Program-made: the position numbers and the translations under genes
The notes under the pieces: model-generated
What the model saw: the letters and a program-made list of their open reading frames with translations, nothing else
Databases searched by the model: none
Told to the model about the DNA's origin: nothing
Part shown: one piece after another, positions 49,641 through 60,100 of the stretch
Position numbering within the stretch: the stretch's first letter is position 1
Layout: each line of letters begins with the position of its first letter
Source of the DNA: Campylorhamphus procurvoides
Taxonomy: Eukaryota; Chordata; Aves; Passeriformes; Dendrocolaptidae
NCBI GenBank assembly: GCA_013396655.1
Contig: WBMV01003267.1
Location: forward strand, 1,178,001-1,242,000
Reading direction: 5' to 3'
Length of the DNA stretch: 64,000 nt

Positions 49641-50335
49641 ATCATAACTTTTTGTGTATATGTGACCAAAGAAAGAGGTTACTGGAAGCCTTTCAAGGAC
49701 TTCTAAAATGTGGGAAAAGTTTTGGAATAAGAAAAGTCCATGTGGAATTCTTAAATGAACATGTATATGACTTTCCATTGCATTACTGTAATTTTGCAGT
49801 TCTCTGTTCAATTATTAAATATCTTATAAAGCAGCAAAATAACTAGATGGTTGTTCATATTTTCATAATGCTGACATAATTTATTAAGTGAAAGATCACA
49901 ATAATGAGAGATATACAGAAATGGTGAGTTTTGATATAAGTATATATAAAACTACGTGTATATACAATATAGAGATCTACTTCAAATTCTTCAGGATTTT
50001 TGCTTCAGGGGATCACTGAGAAATATGTCCAGTTAGACTGAGTTTTTATGGTATTGCTGATGGAAAATAAAGTTAATTTGTTAGTATTTATAATAAAAGG
50101 GGAAATTAAGCTCATGATGCAAAACAGGTGAACACTGTTTAACTAAAGTGATGATGTTTTATAATATAAGTAAAATAAAGAGCTGTTGTAAACTGGCAGA
50201 TCCTATCATCATTGCCTATCTGAAGGTACATGGGAGGTAATGCTGCGGTACTGCTGCTCTAATTTGTTTTTTTTCCTACTCTGCTTTTTACAATGATGAA
50301 GAAATGTGTATCCGGTGTATGCTGGATACGAGAAA

Positions 50336-50341
50336 AATAAA
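50336..50341 (+). terminator. Candidate PCSK2 distal poly(A) signal
   Basis: This is the last of a cluster of AATAAA hexamers (50066, 50092, 50174, 50336) about 2.8 kb after the stop. It marks the likely outer limit of a long 3'UTR form. No downstream GU-rich element as clear as that at the proximal site was seen. Confidence 0.35.
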
Positions 50342-50360
50342 GAGAATCCTCCAGAAGAGC

Positions 50361-52820
50361 TGATAGCAAGAAATGAAGAGTGAGGGGCTTTATGTTAACC
50401 CTGTGATGCTCTGGGACATAGAAGATTCAGGCTGCAGGAGGGGAAGAGCTGTGGGCATTATTCACATGGTTCAAACCTGTTGGCTCCTCCAAGGACAGCT
50501 CTGCAGAGGCAGCAGCTGAACTCCTTTGGGAAGGAGATGCTCAGGAATACAGACAGAGACAGTTTTGCACTGCAGTCCATAAGCAGCTCTGGCTCCAAGG
50601 AAATGCTACAGCAGGTTGGTTGTTCTCTTTTTTTTTTCCCCTTTCCTCTGCTGTTTAGAGCACTTTGCTCCACACTAAACCCCTGTTTCCCTCTTGCTCC
50701 CTACCTCCTACCTGTACTTTTTGGGTACATTTTAGTTCACATTCCCACAGCAAAAGGTGCATTTAATTTTATAATTTCTTACCATGTGTGCAGCAGTACA
50801 AGATGGCCAGGAACCTCCTGATCCAGTTCTGGATGCCTCAGAGGCAAGAATGTGCCTGTCATAATCTGAGTCTCATCCCAGTCTCAGGGGAACAGATTCT
50901 TGCATGTATTTCAGCATTTAAATGCTTCATTGAGAATCTGCATTTAATGCAGAGGTTAGCCCATAAATCATGAGGTTTACTATACCTTTCAGCATGGTCA
51001 TTCTGAACCAGAGTTCAGCTCTGAATTACTATTGGTTCTCTATATAATTCTCATGCAAATTTACAGGAACGTGCTTGTCATTTGCAGCCTTACTAGGTCA
51101 ACTGCCTGTGGAAGGCAGGTCAGAGGCTGCAGCAGAATTTAGCCCTCAGCTCTCCTGGTTCTTGACCTCTGGTGATGTTGGTGTCTGTCGTGCAGCTCAG
51201 TTCATGTCTTGCAGCTCACGTTTCTGCCCAGGCAACACAAGTACATGACACCTTCAGCAACAGGTGCCATCAAACCTGGTTTAGAAGCAGTTCTTACATC
51301 TCTCAGCTTTTGAATAAGGGTTACAGGCATCAGAAACCAGGTCTGTGTCACCAGCAAAGAGTGGTGACACCACAACACAAAACAGATGAAGGTGGTGGGG
51401 ATATTCACCCACTGAACACATAGCCCAGGCTCTCCTGATGTGTTGCCTCCTTGCCCTTTCTTGTATTCTGAGCATTGTGTCCACTGTATTGCACTGGAGT
51501 GGGAGAGGGGAAGAACACCCAGTTCTGTCTTAAGTACTGCCTGAATGGATTTACATCCTGTTCTGTGACAGATTACTGCTTATTGCTGCAGCTGAGGTGG
51601 TTTTTTTTTTTGTTTTTTTGTTTTTGTTTTTTTGTTTCCCTTGCACTAGTTGAGCCCTGCTTTCAGCAGGAGTTGCTCCCAGCTCGCCAGACCACAGCCT
51701 ATGCCTTGATAAATTCCTTCTCTGTGGTTATTTATACTGTTAATAAATTAAACTGAAAAGTAGCACACTCTAGTAAGCCATGCCTGGCATAAACTCCCAC
51801 AGCATTCCAATACAACAGCACCCACAAAAAAATCCTGGCTAAAATTGTGGCTGTGAGGGTCACCTGTCCCTGTTTCAAAGAACGTGCCACTTTACCAGAC
51901 AAAGCAGTCACAGCAGATCAGATGCTACACCTGTGCTGGAACTCATCAATGAAAAAACTCAACACAATACTGAAGGAAAGTCCTGGGTGCTGGGAGAAGG
52001 AGTTTCTGCAGCTCAAGCTCATCAGCTCAAATGGCTTTGAGTCCCCCTCCTTTGCAGCTGATAGGAGTTAAGAGCCAGAAGGAAAAGGCACAACAATGCT
52101 GAAATGAAAACTTTGAGACTTGGGGTGGGAGAAGAAAGGTGCAGAGCCTACCCTAGTAAAGCCCTTCAGTAAGGACTGGGCTTTGGTGGGATCATCAGTG
52201 TGCCTGGAGTCAAGCTGATGCCTAAATGGTGCATGAGCACATTATTTGCTCACACACAAGTAAAAGATTTCCTTTCCCTGTTTTGGTTTTTTTTTTTTCC
52301 TGAGTCGAAGGTTTCTGAAAGCTGCAAGAGTCTGTTGCAAGTGTCGCTTATTCCAGCAATCCTGTGGAACTCCATGGGACTGCAGGAGACTGGGCTGTGA
52401 CAGGATCCTTTGGCAGTATTAAATTCTACAATCCAAGGAAATGCTTTACAAGAAAATACCAAAACACACAGTCTTTGGCTGCAGTCCATTCAAAAGCTTG
52501 TTGGCATTCACAAATACCTTAGCTGAAATGGTGAATGGCAAACATAAGGGTTATTTCTCACTTCAGTGGAATTTCAAGTTTAATTCTGAGAAGATCTCCA
52601 GTAAGAGCTTATTTCAAACACAGAGAGTCTGTCTTTAGTTCCAGAAAGGAAGGTTTGCCAAGCTCATTGCTACTTAGAGACTGCAAATAGGAAAGATTGG
52701 ACTAGGTCATTTAACAAGCATCCAGCCCTTTCCCTGGAAAGCTCCTGCATACCAGTCAGGTGATGTTTATGGGTAGGGACTATCAGTCAACGGTAAAGGC
52801 AACACAAACCCACAGTGGGT
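50361..52820. other. Intergenic spacer between convergent PCSK2 and BFSP1
   Basis: About 2.5 kb has no gene I can support. Open frames here (for example 51847-52071, 74 codons) lack recognisable domains. A T-rich tract lies at 51601-51637. The spacer probably contains the transcription termination regions of both genes. Confidence 0.6.
51601..51637. repeat. T(n)G low-complexity tract
   Basis: Four T runs are interrupted by single G residues. On the opposite strand this reads as an A-rich tail broken by C. No SINE or LINE body is recognisable at either side. Confidence 0.75.
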
Positions 52821-52821
52821 A

Positions 52822-53235
52822 TCTTCGGTAGAAGGCAAAACTTTTATTAAATGAACCAGATGTCACAAGTTAACATTTGCAGCTGTCTCAGAGATGGGGA
52901 ATCGTACGGCGGTTATAGGAGCAGTAGAGGAATACGCAAATTTGTCCCGGATACTGTGGAAAGCCAGGCAGCTCTGTCATAATATAATTAATTTCACCGT
53001 GCCCTAATCATGAAAATCAGTTGCATAGGATGTGCCCTGGAGCGCGCTTAATGGTCGTTGCACCAAAGGTGAGCCTATATCAGACAGAATTGCCATCAAG
53101 GTTTCAATCTGTTCCATACCAAACAGCAAAAATCTCACTACTGTATCATTCGGTCAAGGAAAAAAACAAAAAAACAAAACACAGTCATTTAATAACTATG
53201 CCAGACAAGTTGATTATCAAGGGGATGCGTGTCAC
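52822..53235 (-). other. BFSP1: BFSP1 3'UTR
   Basis: This is about 410 nt between the TAA at 53236-53238 and the predicted cleavage site near 52822-52830. The end is set by the poly(A) signal at 52843-52848. The sequence contains an A-rich run on the + strand near 53158-53180 and no ORF of note. Confidence 0.7.
52843..52848 (-). terminator. BFSP1: BFSP1 poly(A) signal
   Basis: AATAAA on the - strand (TTTATT on +) lies 388 nt after the stop codon. It is followed on the - strand by the GU-rich TGTGGGTTTGTGTTG at about 52815-52800. Both core elements of a vertebrate poly(A) site are therefore present. Confidence 0.75.
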
Positions 53236-54182
53236 TTAAGAGCCTTTGTCTCCTGGTTTCTTCTTGCTTGTCTTCTCTATCATTGTTTCAACAATCATCG
53301 CTGTCTCTTCATATGTCTGAATTCTGTCGTCTGAAAACTTCTCGATGGACTCCACCACCTCCACCTTCTCGTAGCTCATAGAGCCAGGCAAGGCTGCTTC
53401 CCTGAACAAGAGGCCTTGCTTATCTTCTCGCTCATATTCTGTCTCTCGAAGGAGTCCTGGCTCAGTTGGGCTTATCAGACCAGGGGAAGGAACTGTCTCA
53501 GGCTCAGAGATGTCCGGATACTTTGTGATTTGCTCAATTTTTCCTCTTGGTTTTTTGCCCCATTCAAGCATGTCTTCTCTCTCTTCCTCTCTCTGTTTTT
53601 CTGGAATTTCAAACTCTTCTCTCCTTTCACAGATATCCGCTTTCTCTTTTTCCGATGGTTCGGCAGGTTCTGGAAGCTCCGGTATGGGCTCCACCTCACC
53701 ACCGTTCATCACTTTCCCGTTGCCAGCGGAAACTGTGATCCCTCCTGGAGCAGGGATAGAGGGGGCCAAGATGCACGGTTCTTCATAGCCTTCCTCCCCT
53801 GTCACCAGCACATAACGCCCTTTGGGATAGGCTTCAGGCTTAGCCTCAGGTTTCTTGTAGACTCTTATTTTCTCCCTCACAATGTTACACAATTTATCGA
53901 AGGCTTTACTTATCCGGGCTCCATCAGGTACATCCTCTGGGCCCATTTCTTTTTCATCAAATTCTGACTCTTCCTGCCCAGGTTCACACCTGACAGAGCC
54001 TTCATGCCTAAACTCCATCTGATCTTGGTCATAACCTTCCAGAGTTCTTTCGTACATTCTTTCAGGTGAGTGGCTGTCGGTTTTGTCTTTCGACATCAGC
54101 TCCTTTTTCCTGGCAATTTTCTTAGTCAGTGCTTTTTGTCTGGGCTTTACACTGGCAATGTCTTGCATGGCCTGAGTGATAT
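53236..54182 (-). CDS. BFSP1: BFSP1 exon 8 (filensin tail and stop)
   Basis: This exon is 947 nt: two bases completing an Asp, 314 codons and TAA. It begins [20 protein letters not shown] and encodes the non-helical tail. Landmarks in order are a basic [16 protein letters not shown] patch; [13 protein letters not shown] (caspase/myristoylation-type site, 53908-53940); a [13 protein letters not shown] block; [20 protein letters not shown]; an acidic Glu/Pro-rich middle; and the C-terminal [14 protein letters not shown] to KKKPGDKGS. These blocks align with human filensin while the spacers between them diverge. The acceptor on the - strand is tctctag|AT. An open antisense frame overlaps it but has no coding character. 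Confidence 0.95.
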
Positions 54183-57100
54183 CTAGAGAAAAAAAATCCA
54201 AACAAAGCAAATAACAAACAGTGCTTGGAGACAGTCCCTGCAAATGCTAGAGCTGCCTCTTGCCCTCACTGCTGTAGGTGGAGAGCCTTTGTGTCCCAGG
54301 GAGGTAAAAGTGAGCCAGGCATCTCCACTCATGGCAATTTGGGGTATGGGTGCGTGCTAAGAGGCAGCCAGTGGCTTGTGGGCACAGAGCTGGGAATTAC
54401 AGCATCATGGGGACAGATATTAACACGTTTTCCCCATGGCAGACACTCTGTCCCATGTCACAAGTGCAGTAACACACATGAAATGCTCTGCTCACCATGC
54501 AGGGAAAAGCAGAGGTATGGGCTAGAGACAGGCCAGATCCTCAGCAGGTATAAAACACTTTGCAGAACAGTAGTTATTTACCACTGCTGGGGATTTGGCC
54601 TCAGGCATTCTGGACCTATTTCTTATAAAAGTGCTATCATTCACAGAGCAGTTAGAAAAATCACAGCTGCACTCCAAAAAACTCCCTCAATCTGATGGTT
54701 TGTCTCCATTCTCAAGGCAGTTTGCTATTAGTAAAACCCCAGTGAGCCTCGGATTTAAGTCATCCCATATGTTAGCACCTACAGCACCTTTCTATAAATC
54801 AAGTTCCCTCTTTGTTAAGAGCAGCCTTGCTTCTTTAGTCCTGACCATTTCCTGGTCACCAGCTTTACAAGCATCCTAATTCTAACAAGCCATCATACAA
54901 CACGAAGCAAACATCATTCATAGGAAAACAGGCCACCAAAAGTGTCCTCTGCCTGCCTGTGACACTCAACATGCCTTGGTGCTCTTTGCACACCACTGAA
55001 GTGCAAACAAACAATTCACAACAAGACAGCACAAAACCTTCAGCTCCTTCCATAGTTTCAGGTACCTTTTGACTTTACTCTCTTGATTGGCCTAAGTAGT
55101 AAACTGCAGAAATCAGCAAAAGAGCACTTTTGTTTGTGGTTTTGGCCTTTGACAGCTTATCCCAAAGCCAGCTGAGGTAAGCTGAAATGCTTGCATTTAC
55201 TTAGCAAGCCTGGAGTCAGGCTGTCATGGCTGGTGGTCTTGTGAAAGACAAATGGACAGACTTAAAATACAATGACACTGCTCGTGACAGACACAGGAAG
55301 ACACATCACAAGTTTACCTCTTCCCCTCGAAACCTGAGGCTGGACAGGTCTGTAGATCTGCGTGAAGAGTGTGACTGGGGTTCCTGCTATAGCAGAGTTT
55401 AACCTGTGGAGGAGAAATGCATGGATCAGATGTGTCACCATCATTTGCAGTGAAAGGAAGTGAAATTGTGCAAAACGAAGCACTGAGGTTAGAGACGAGG
55501 AATTCTCTAAGGTAAGGACTCAAAAAGAATGACGGAAGCCTGTTTCTTGACAGAGGAAAATCAACACAACCATAACACCTTCACAGGAGTGAGGCTGGTT
55601 TCCACCAGCAGGAATCATTGGATGCTCTGTTAGGTGAAGTACATGAGTAATCACAAGCCATAGGAACAGCTTGGTAATTCAGCACAGCACTATGAAAAGC
55701 TAGGAAGATTTTAGATGGGAAAACAGTCAATCCAAGCCTACCAGACATCAGCAGTAAATTAATTTTTAGCATGCTGGCTGGTAAAATGCAACATTTGGTA
55801 GCCCTTACAAAGTGACTGCATATGCCTGACTCAAGAAGGGCAAGGTAAGAACTGAGTTGTCTTCCTTGGAAAGCACTTGAGGAGTCAGTAGTATTAAGGG
55901 TTAAAAATTAAAAGCGGGAGGCTGGCCTATTGCAAACCAGTTACTGTATCTGTGGCTTTTCCAGTCTGTTCTTTCAGAATTTGAGATATTTTGGCCTCTC
56001 AGAGGGTATAAGCCCTATGTTGATATGCAAGAGATGCCCGTTTTAATTTCAGGTCCTGAGAATTACCCTGTTGAGATACTTCTAACCAGAACTCAGTGTC
56101 CAGAATGAGACCCTGAAGATGGATTAGATATCTGTTCCCCGCATGTAGGACTGACTATTGGTGAGTGTCTCTCCCCTGCATCTTCTGGACAATTTGGAGC
56201 AGCACTTTGGGAACCCAGGGGTCTGGCCCTGCTGCTGTGAAAACCCTGCTCCTTTCCTCATGTTTGGCTAATGGTTGGCATTAGAGGGAGCCAGTGCTCC
56301 CCCATAGGTTTAAACACAACCCAAACCCCAGCCAATTTCTTGTATTCTGCCCTTTTTACCCCCTGCCTGAAGAATGGCTTTGCTGTGAAGAACACGCTTT
56401 GCTATACAGGACATTTGCCCTCTCTGCATCCTCCCGAAATCAACCTGCCTGTAACACCCAGCAAGTGTCACCAACACCCAGGCTGGGGAGAGGGTGTCCA
56501 AATTAGTTTTGTGTGCTCCTGACCTCTGTGCACTGATGCCAGGACAGCATGTGGAAATGAGACTTCATGGACAGAAGAAGCTCAACATGTCTGTGATCAT
56601 TTCCTTGGAAGAAGCTTGATCATATTTTGCATCTACTTAGATTTCTGTCCCTGGATATCTACCAGTCAAAGGTGTTGAAAAGGCACAGCTCTTTCAGAGG
56701 AGATAAAAGAGATGACTGACCCCTTTGGGAGTGTCCAGAAATCCAGCCTTACCTGCTGTCCTCATTTTCAATGATCCTTTTGTACCGTTCCAGCTCGTTC
56801 TCCAGGGACTGCTGGTAGATCACCAGCTGGCGGCAGTCAGTTGTGTACTTCTCCAAGACCCTCTCAGCCTCCTCTATCCCCTTCCTAAGGTTTTCAATCT
56901 GCTCATTGTAAAGCTGAATTTCATCGTCGTAACTCTCCTGAGTGTTTTTAATTGCTTGCTCCAGCATGGTTGTCTAGTGAATGAAATTGGAGGGTGAAAG
57001 AAGCAGCTTTGAAACGTTCCCCATCCCCATACTTAAAGACAAGCCCTGTTGTACTACAATGTGGTGCTGCACTGCTGAAACACAGCAGCAATTTCACTAC

Positions 57101-60100
57101 GTTCAAACCCCGTAACTCCTCCTGCTGCCTCCTTTTCCATCCCAAGGTTTCTGTTCTTTTGAATTAGATTATTCGGCTTTTTTACTTTTGTGATAAAACC
57201 AACGAGCACATCAACCAGAAGGTGGCGATAGGCGCCTTCCAAAAACAAGGGGAACGAGTTATAGGTGGGATATTTCACGTTGTAGTTCTGCCCTCCCTTT
57301 CTTCTTCTATTTTCAGCTATTTATTATAGTTCTCTTATCACTTCCTCCCTCCCCCCCTCCCCCCCATTTCAAAGAGCTTTTAAAGACATGAACTCACAAA
57401 AAGCTAATGGGGTAATAAGTGACTAATGGATTCTTTAATAATTGATTTATTTCTATATGTTTCAGGCAAATGTTTTCAAAATCCTTTTACGAGCCTAAAT
57501 TTAGGAGCTGGGTCCCCTGGCATTTGTTTGATTCTGTTCAGTGCTCAAAAGGTGGGGTTCACAACCTCTCAGGTCCAGAAAGAGGAGAGCAAAGGAACTT
57601 GATGACACCTCAGTCATCAGATCCAACCTTCACCATCACAAACAACCCTGTCCCTGGCCTCCACTCACAAAGCTATTTCACTCTTTTAATCACAAGGCAC
57701 GAGAATGAACAAATTAATAAACTCTTTCTAAATGGGATGTGAAGATTTGATTTTGAAAGCTTCATGATAAATTCCCCAAGGGGTGCCTTTCTCTGCCAAC
57801 AGAAGGCTGATTTTCTCCTGTTTTTATTCTATATTGATTCATTATCTCACTTATGCCTATATCAATTCTTGCCCATCCCAGAGCCCACATGTTCTTTCCA
57901 CCAGAGCATCACACATGAAGACCAAGGAAAAGACCTGGAGGAAGCACTCTCCATACCAATCCTAGGGAAAGAAGCTATGCTCAGAAAGTTAAGAGCTGCT
58001 GCTCTTGGTCCAAAGGAGTCCAAAATCCCACAAAAAGGTGTTTTATGCCACTATTTCACTCCTCTCACCCAGATGGACCACTAAACAAAGTCTTGGCCAG
58101 ATATTTTCTGCAAGTCAGGAATTGGCAAAAAGCAGATGATTTTGGTCCAGACACAGGAGAGGTGCTGGCTTAGTGCTTAGAGGGATGAACACAGGACGCC
58201 AAATGTAGCCCAACAGCTATCTCTGTTGTGATTACCAAATCTGCTCAGTTCCTTCTCACACAGCAAGCTCAACATTGGATGTGGCCAGTGATAGAAAGGA
58301 CTGAGCACAGCCCTGAAGATCCCCCACGGATTTATGGAGCCAATTTCCAGCAGGAATTCAGCAAGTAAGAAAGTCACTAGAGCCCTCTGGACTTTTCCAT
58401 CCACACCTCCTGTTGACTCTGTCCTGTAGGAATCCAGTTGTACTGCAGAAGTTTTTTCTCACCAGCTACTCTAATAAGCAAAGACAGCTTCTTTACATCT
58501 ACAATACCTACAAGCCCTCCCTGGCCATCTAAACGTGACAATTTGGACCACTGAGAGAATGGGAATAGAACAGCTGAAGGAAAAGGTGGAAATTTAAAAG
58601 GAAAACACACCCCCAAGTCAACCAAGCTCACAAGACCCTGTTAAAGGCCACTCAGGCTTTACCATGTGACCAGAAAAAGAGCAGTTCATGAGCATCATGG
58701 TTGTTTTTATGGCTAATGAAGGCAGTACCTCTGTCTGCAGCTTGTATTTCTGTGCCTGTAGCTGACAGAGGATGCTCTTGTATTCCTCCAGCTGGCTCTG
58801 CAGAACAGGGATCCTCCTCTCTGCTATCACTTTTTCCTGGTTAGAAGAAAACAACGTGTGTACAGGAAAGTATGTTTCACTCTTTTAAAAAGAGCCAAAA
58901 GAAATTCCACTACTGGAAATAAACTGTAAAGACAAACAGAAAATGACAAAAGACAGATAAAAAGATGGGTATTGAACCTCGAGTCAACTTCTGTGGCATG
59001 GCTTTAAGAATAAAGATGTCAGATGGCAGGGCTGTCACAGCACAGCTTACACTGAAATTAGGCCCTGTAGATACAACTGTTCTCACCTTGTTTCAACTAA
59101 TAAATGTTCTTGGCACAGCCACTCGTATTGGTGAGAATCACCAAGTTTTCATCTACTCTGTATCAATTTATTTGATTTGCAGATTTTCACCACATCTCGC
59201 CCCTTCAGGGTAAAGTTTCTGCAAATTCTCATATATTCTGCCAGCTCCTCCTCAGAGAGGAAGCACAACTACCTCAGCTACCTTTGAACTACGCATTTTT
59301 GGGGCTAATATATATGCTGGAGTGCACCTGACCAGTGCAATGTCTCTTTCCTGACAGATACAGTTTTTCAAAGCTGCAGTTGTTTTCTCTCCTATTCGGT
59401 ACTTACGCACAGTTGTGACAGTTTTCACCTAATCTTGGAGTGGGATTTAAAGGCTCTGGGACACTTTAGGAGTAAACTTCATCTCTTTCTCACTTTGAGC
59501 AGTATTTCCCAACAGCAATACTTGCCTCACATATGCCAGCGGTTATAGGGGACACGCGAGGGGTTGTCTGGATGATCTGCTGCAAAACATTGACGTAGGT
59601 CTGGATTTCCATGAGGTTCTGTGGGGAAGTAAAGAACATTTTCATCACAAAATGTCATAGTATGGTGCTGCCTTTAATGTGCTCACCTTCTGGGGATTAT
59701 TTCTAGGTGTTTAGTTCTTTCAGCATATAAAAGTCCAGATCATATTCAGATTTGGTTTTGGAATGTGATTTTAGACCTGATTTTGAGTGCATGAGTGCTA
59801 ACAGTTTCTTCATGCTTAGGGTACATTACAGGCATTTGGCTAAGTGACTATACAGTTCATAGTCTTAATTAAAGATTCTGTGAGTTCAGATTTCACAGTA
59901 GATTTTCAAAATGAGAATACCAATACCTTTGCATGTGGTTCCAAAAAGTGAGGCTCTTCTTTCAAAAGCAGCAGAGATGGGACTGTGGCCTGATCCCAAA
60001 CCTCACAGCTCTCCCAGGAAAAGGGATGTGTTAAAGTCAGCTGTATTGAAATCATACAGCCACAGGCTCATTTATGTCTGCTGATTAACTGGGATGCTCT

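Larger units (their letters stand above)
47534..50360 (+). other. PCSK2: PCSK2 3'UTR and downstream flank (3' end not fixed)
   Basis: This is AT-rich non-coding sequence after the PCSK2 stop. AATAAA hexamers on the + strand occur at 48736-48741, 48961-48966, 49338-49343, 50066-50071, 50092-50097, 50174-50179 and 50336-50341. The first is followed by a GT-rich stretch (tgtagtgtgtttggg), which makes it a good proximal poly(A) candidate. Mammalian PCSK2 is known to have transcripts of more than one length, so distal use to about 50.36 kb is possible. Which sites are used is inference. Confidence 0.6.

Noticed and set aside
51601..51637. T-rich tract as the tail of a processed pseudogene or retroposon
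   Set aside because: No body similar to a known mRNA, tRNA or LINE lies next to it, and no target-site duplication was found.
51847..52071. 74-codon frame in the spacer between the two genes
   Set aside because: Cysteine- and charge-containing, but no recognisable motif, promoter or poly(A) context.
53416..53967. 183-codon open frame antisense to the filensin tail
   Set aside because: It is the reverse complement of the well-supported BFSP1 exon 8. Its F/L/S-rich composition is what Glu/Lys-rich codons give when read backwards.
59522..59532. GT donor within BFSP1 exon 4 (ATAT|gtgagg)
   Set aside because: It would remove part of Cys-Glu and shift the frame into exon 5. The GC donor keeps phase and aligns with human.
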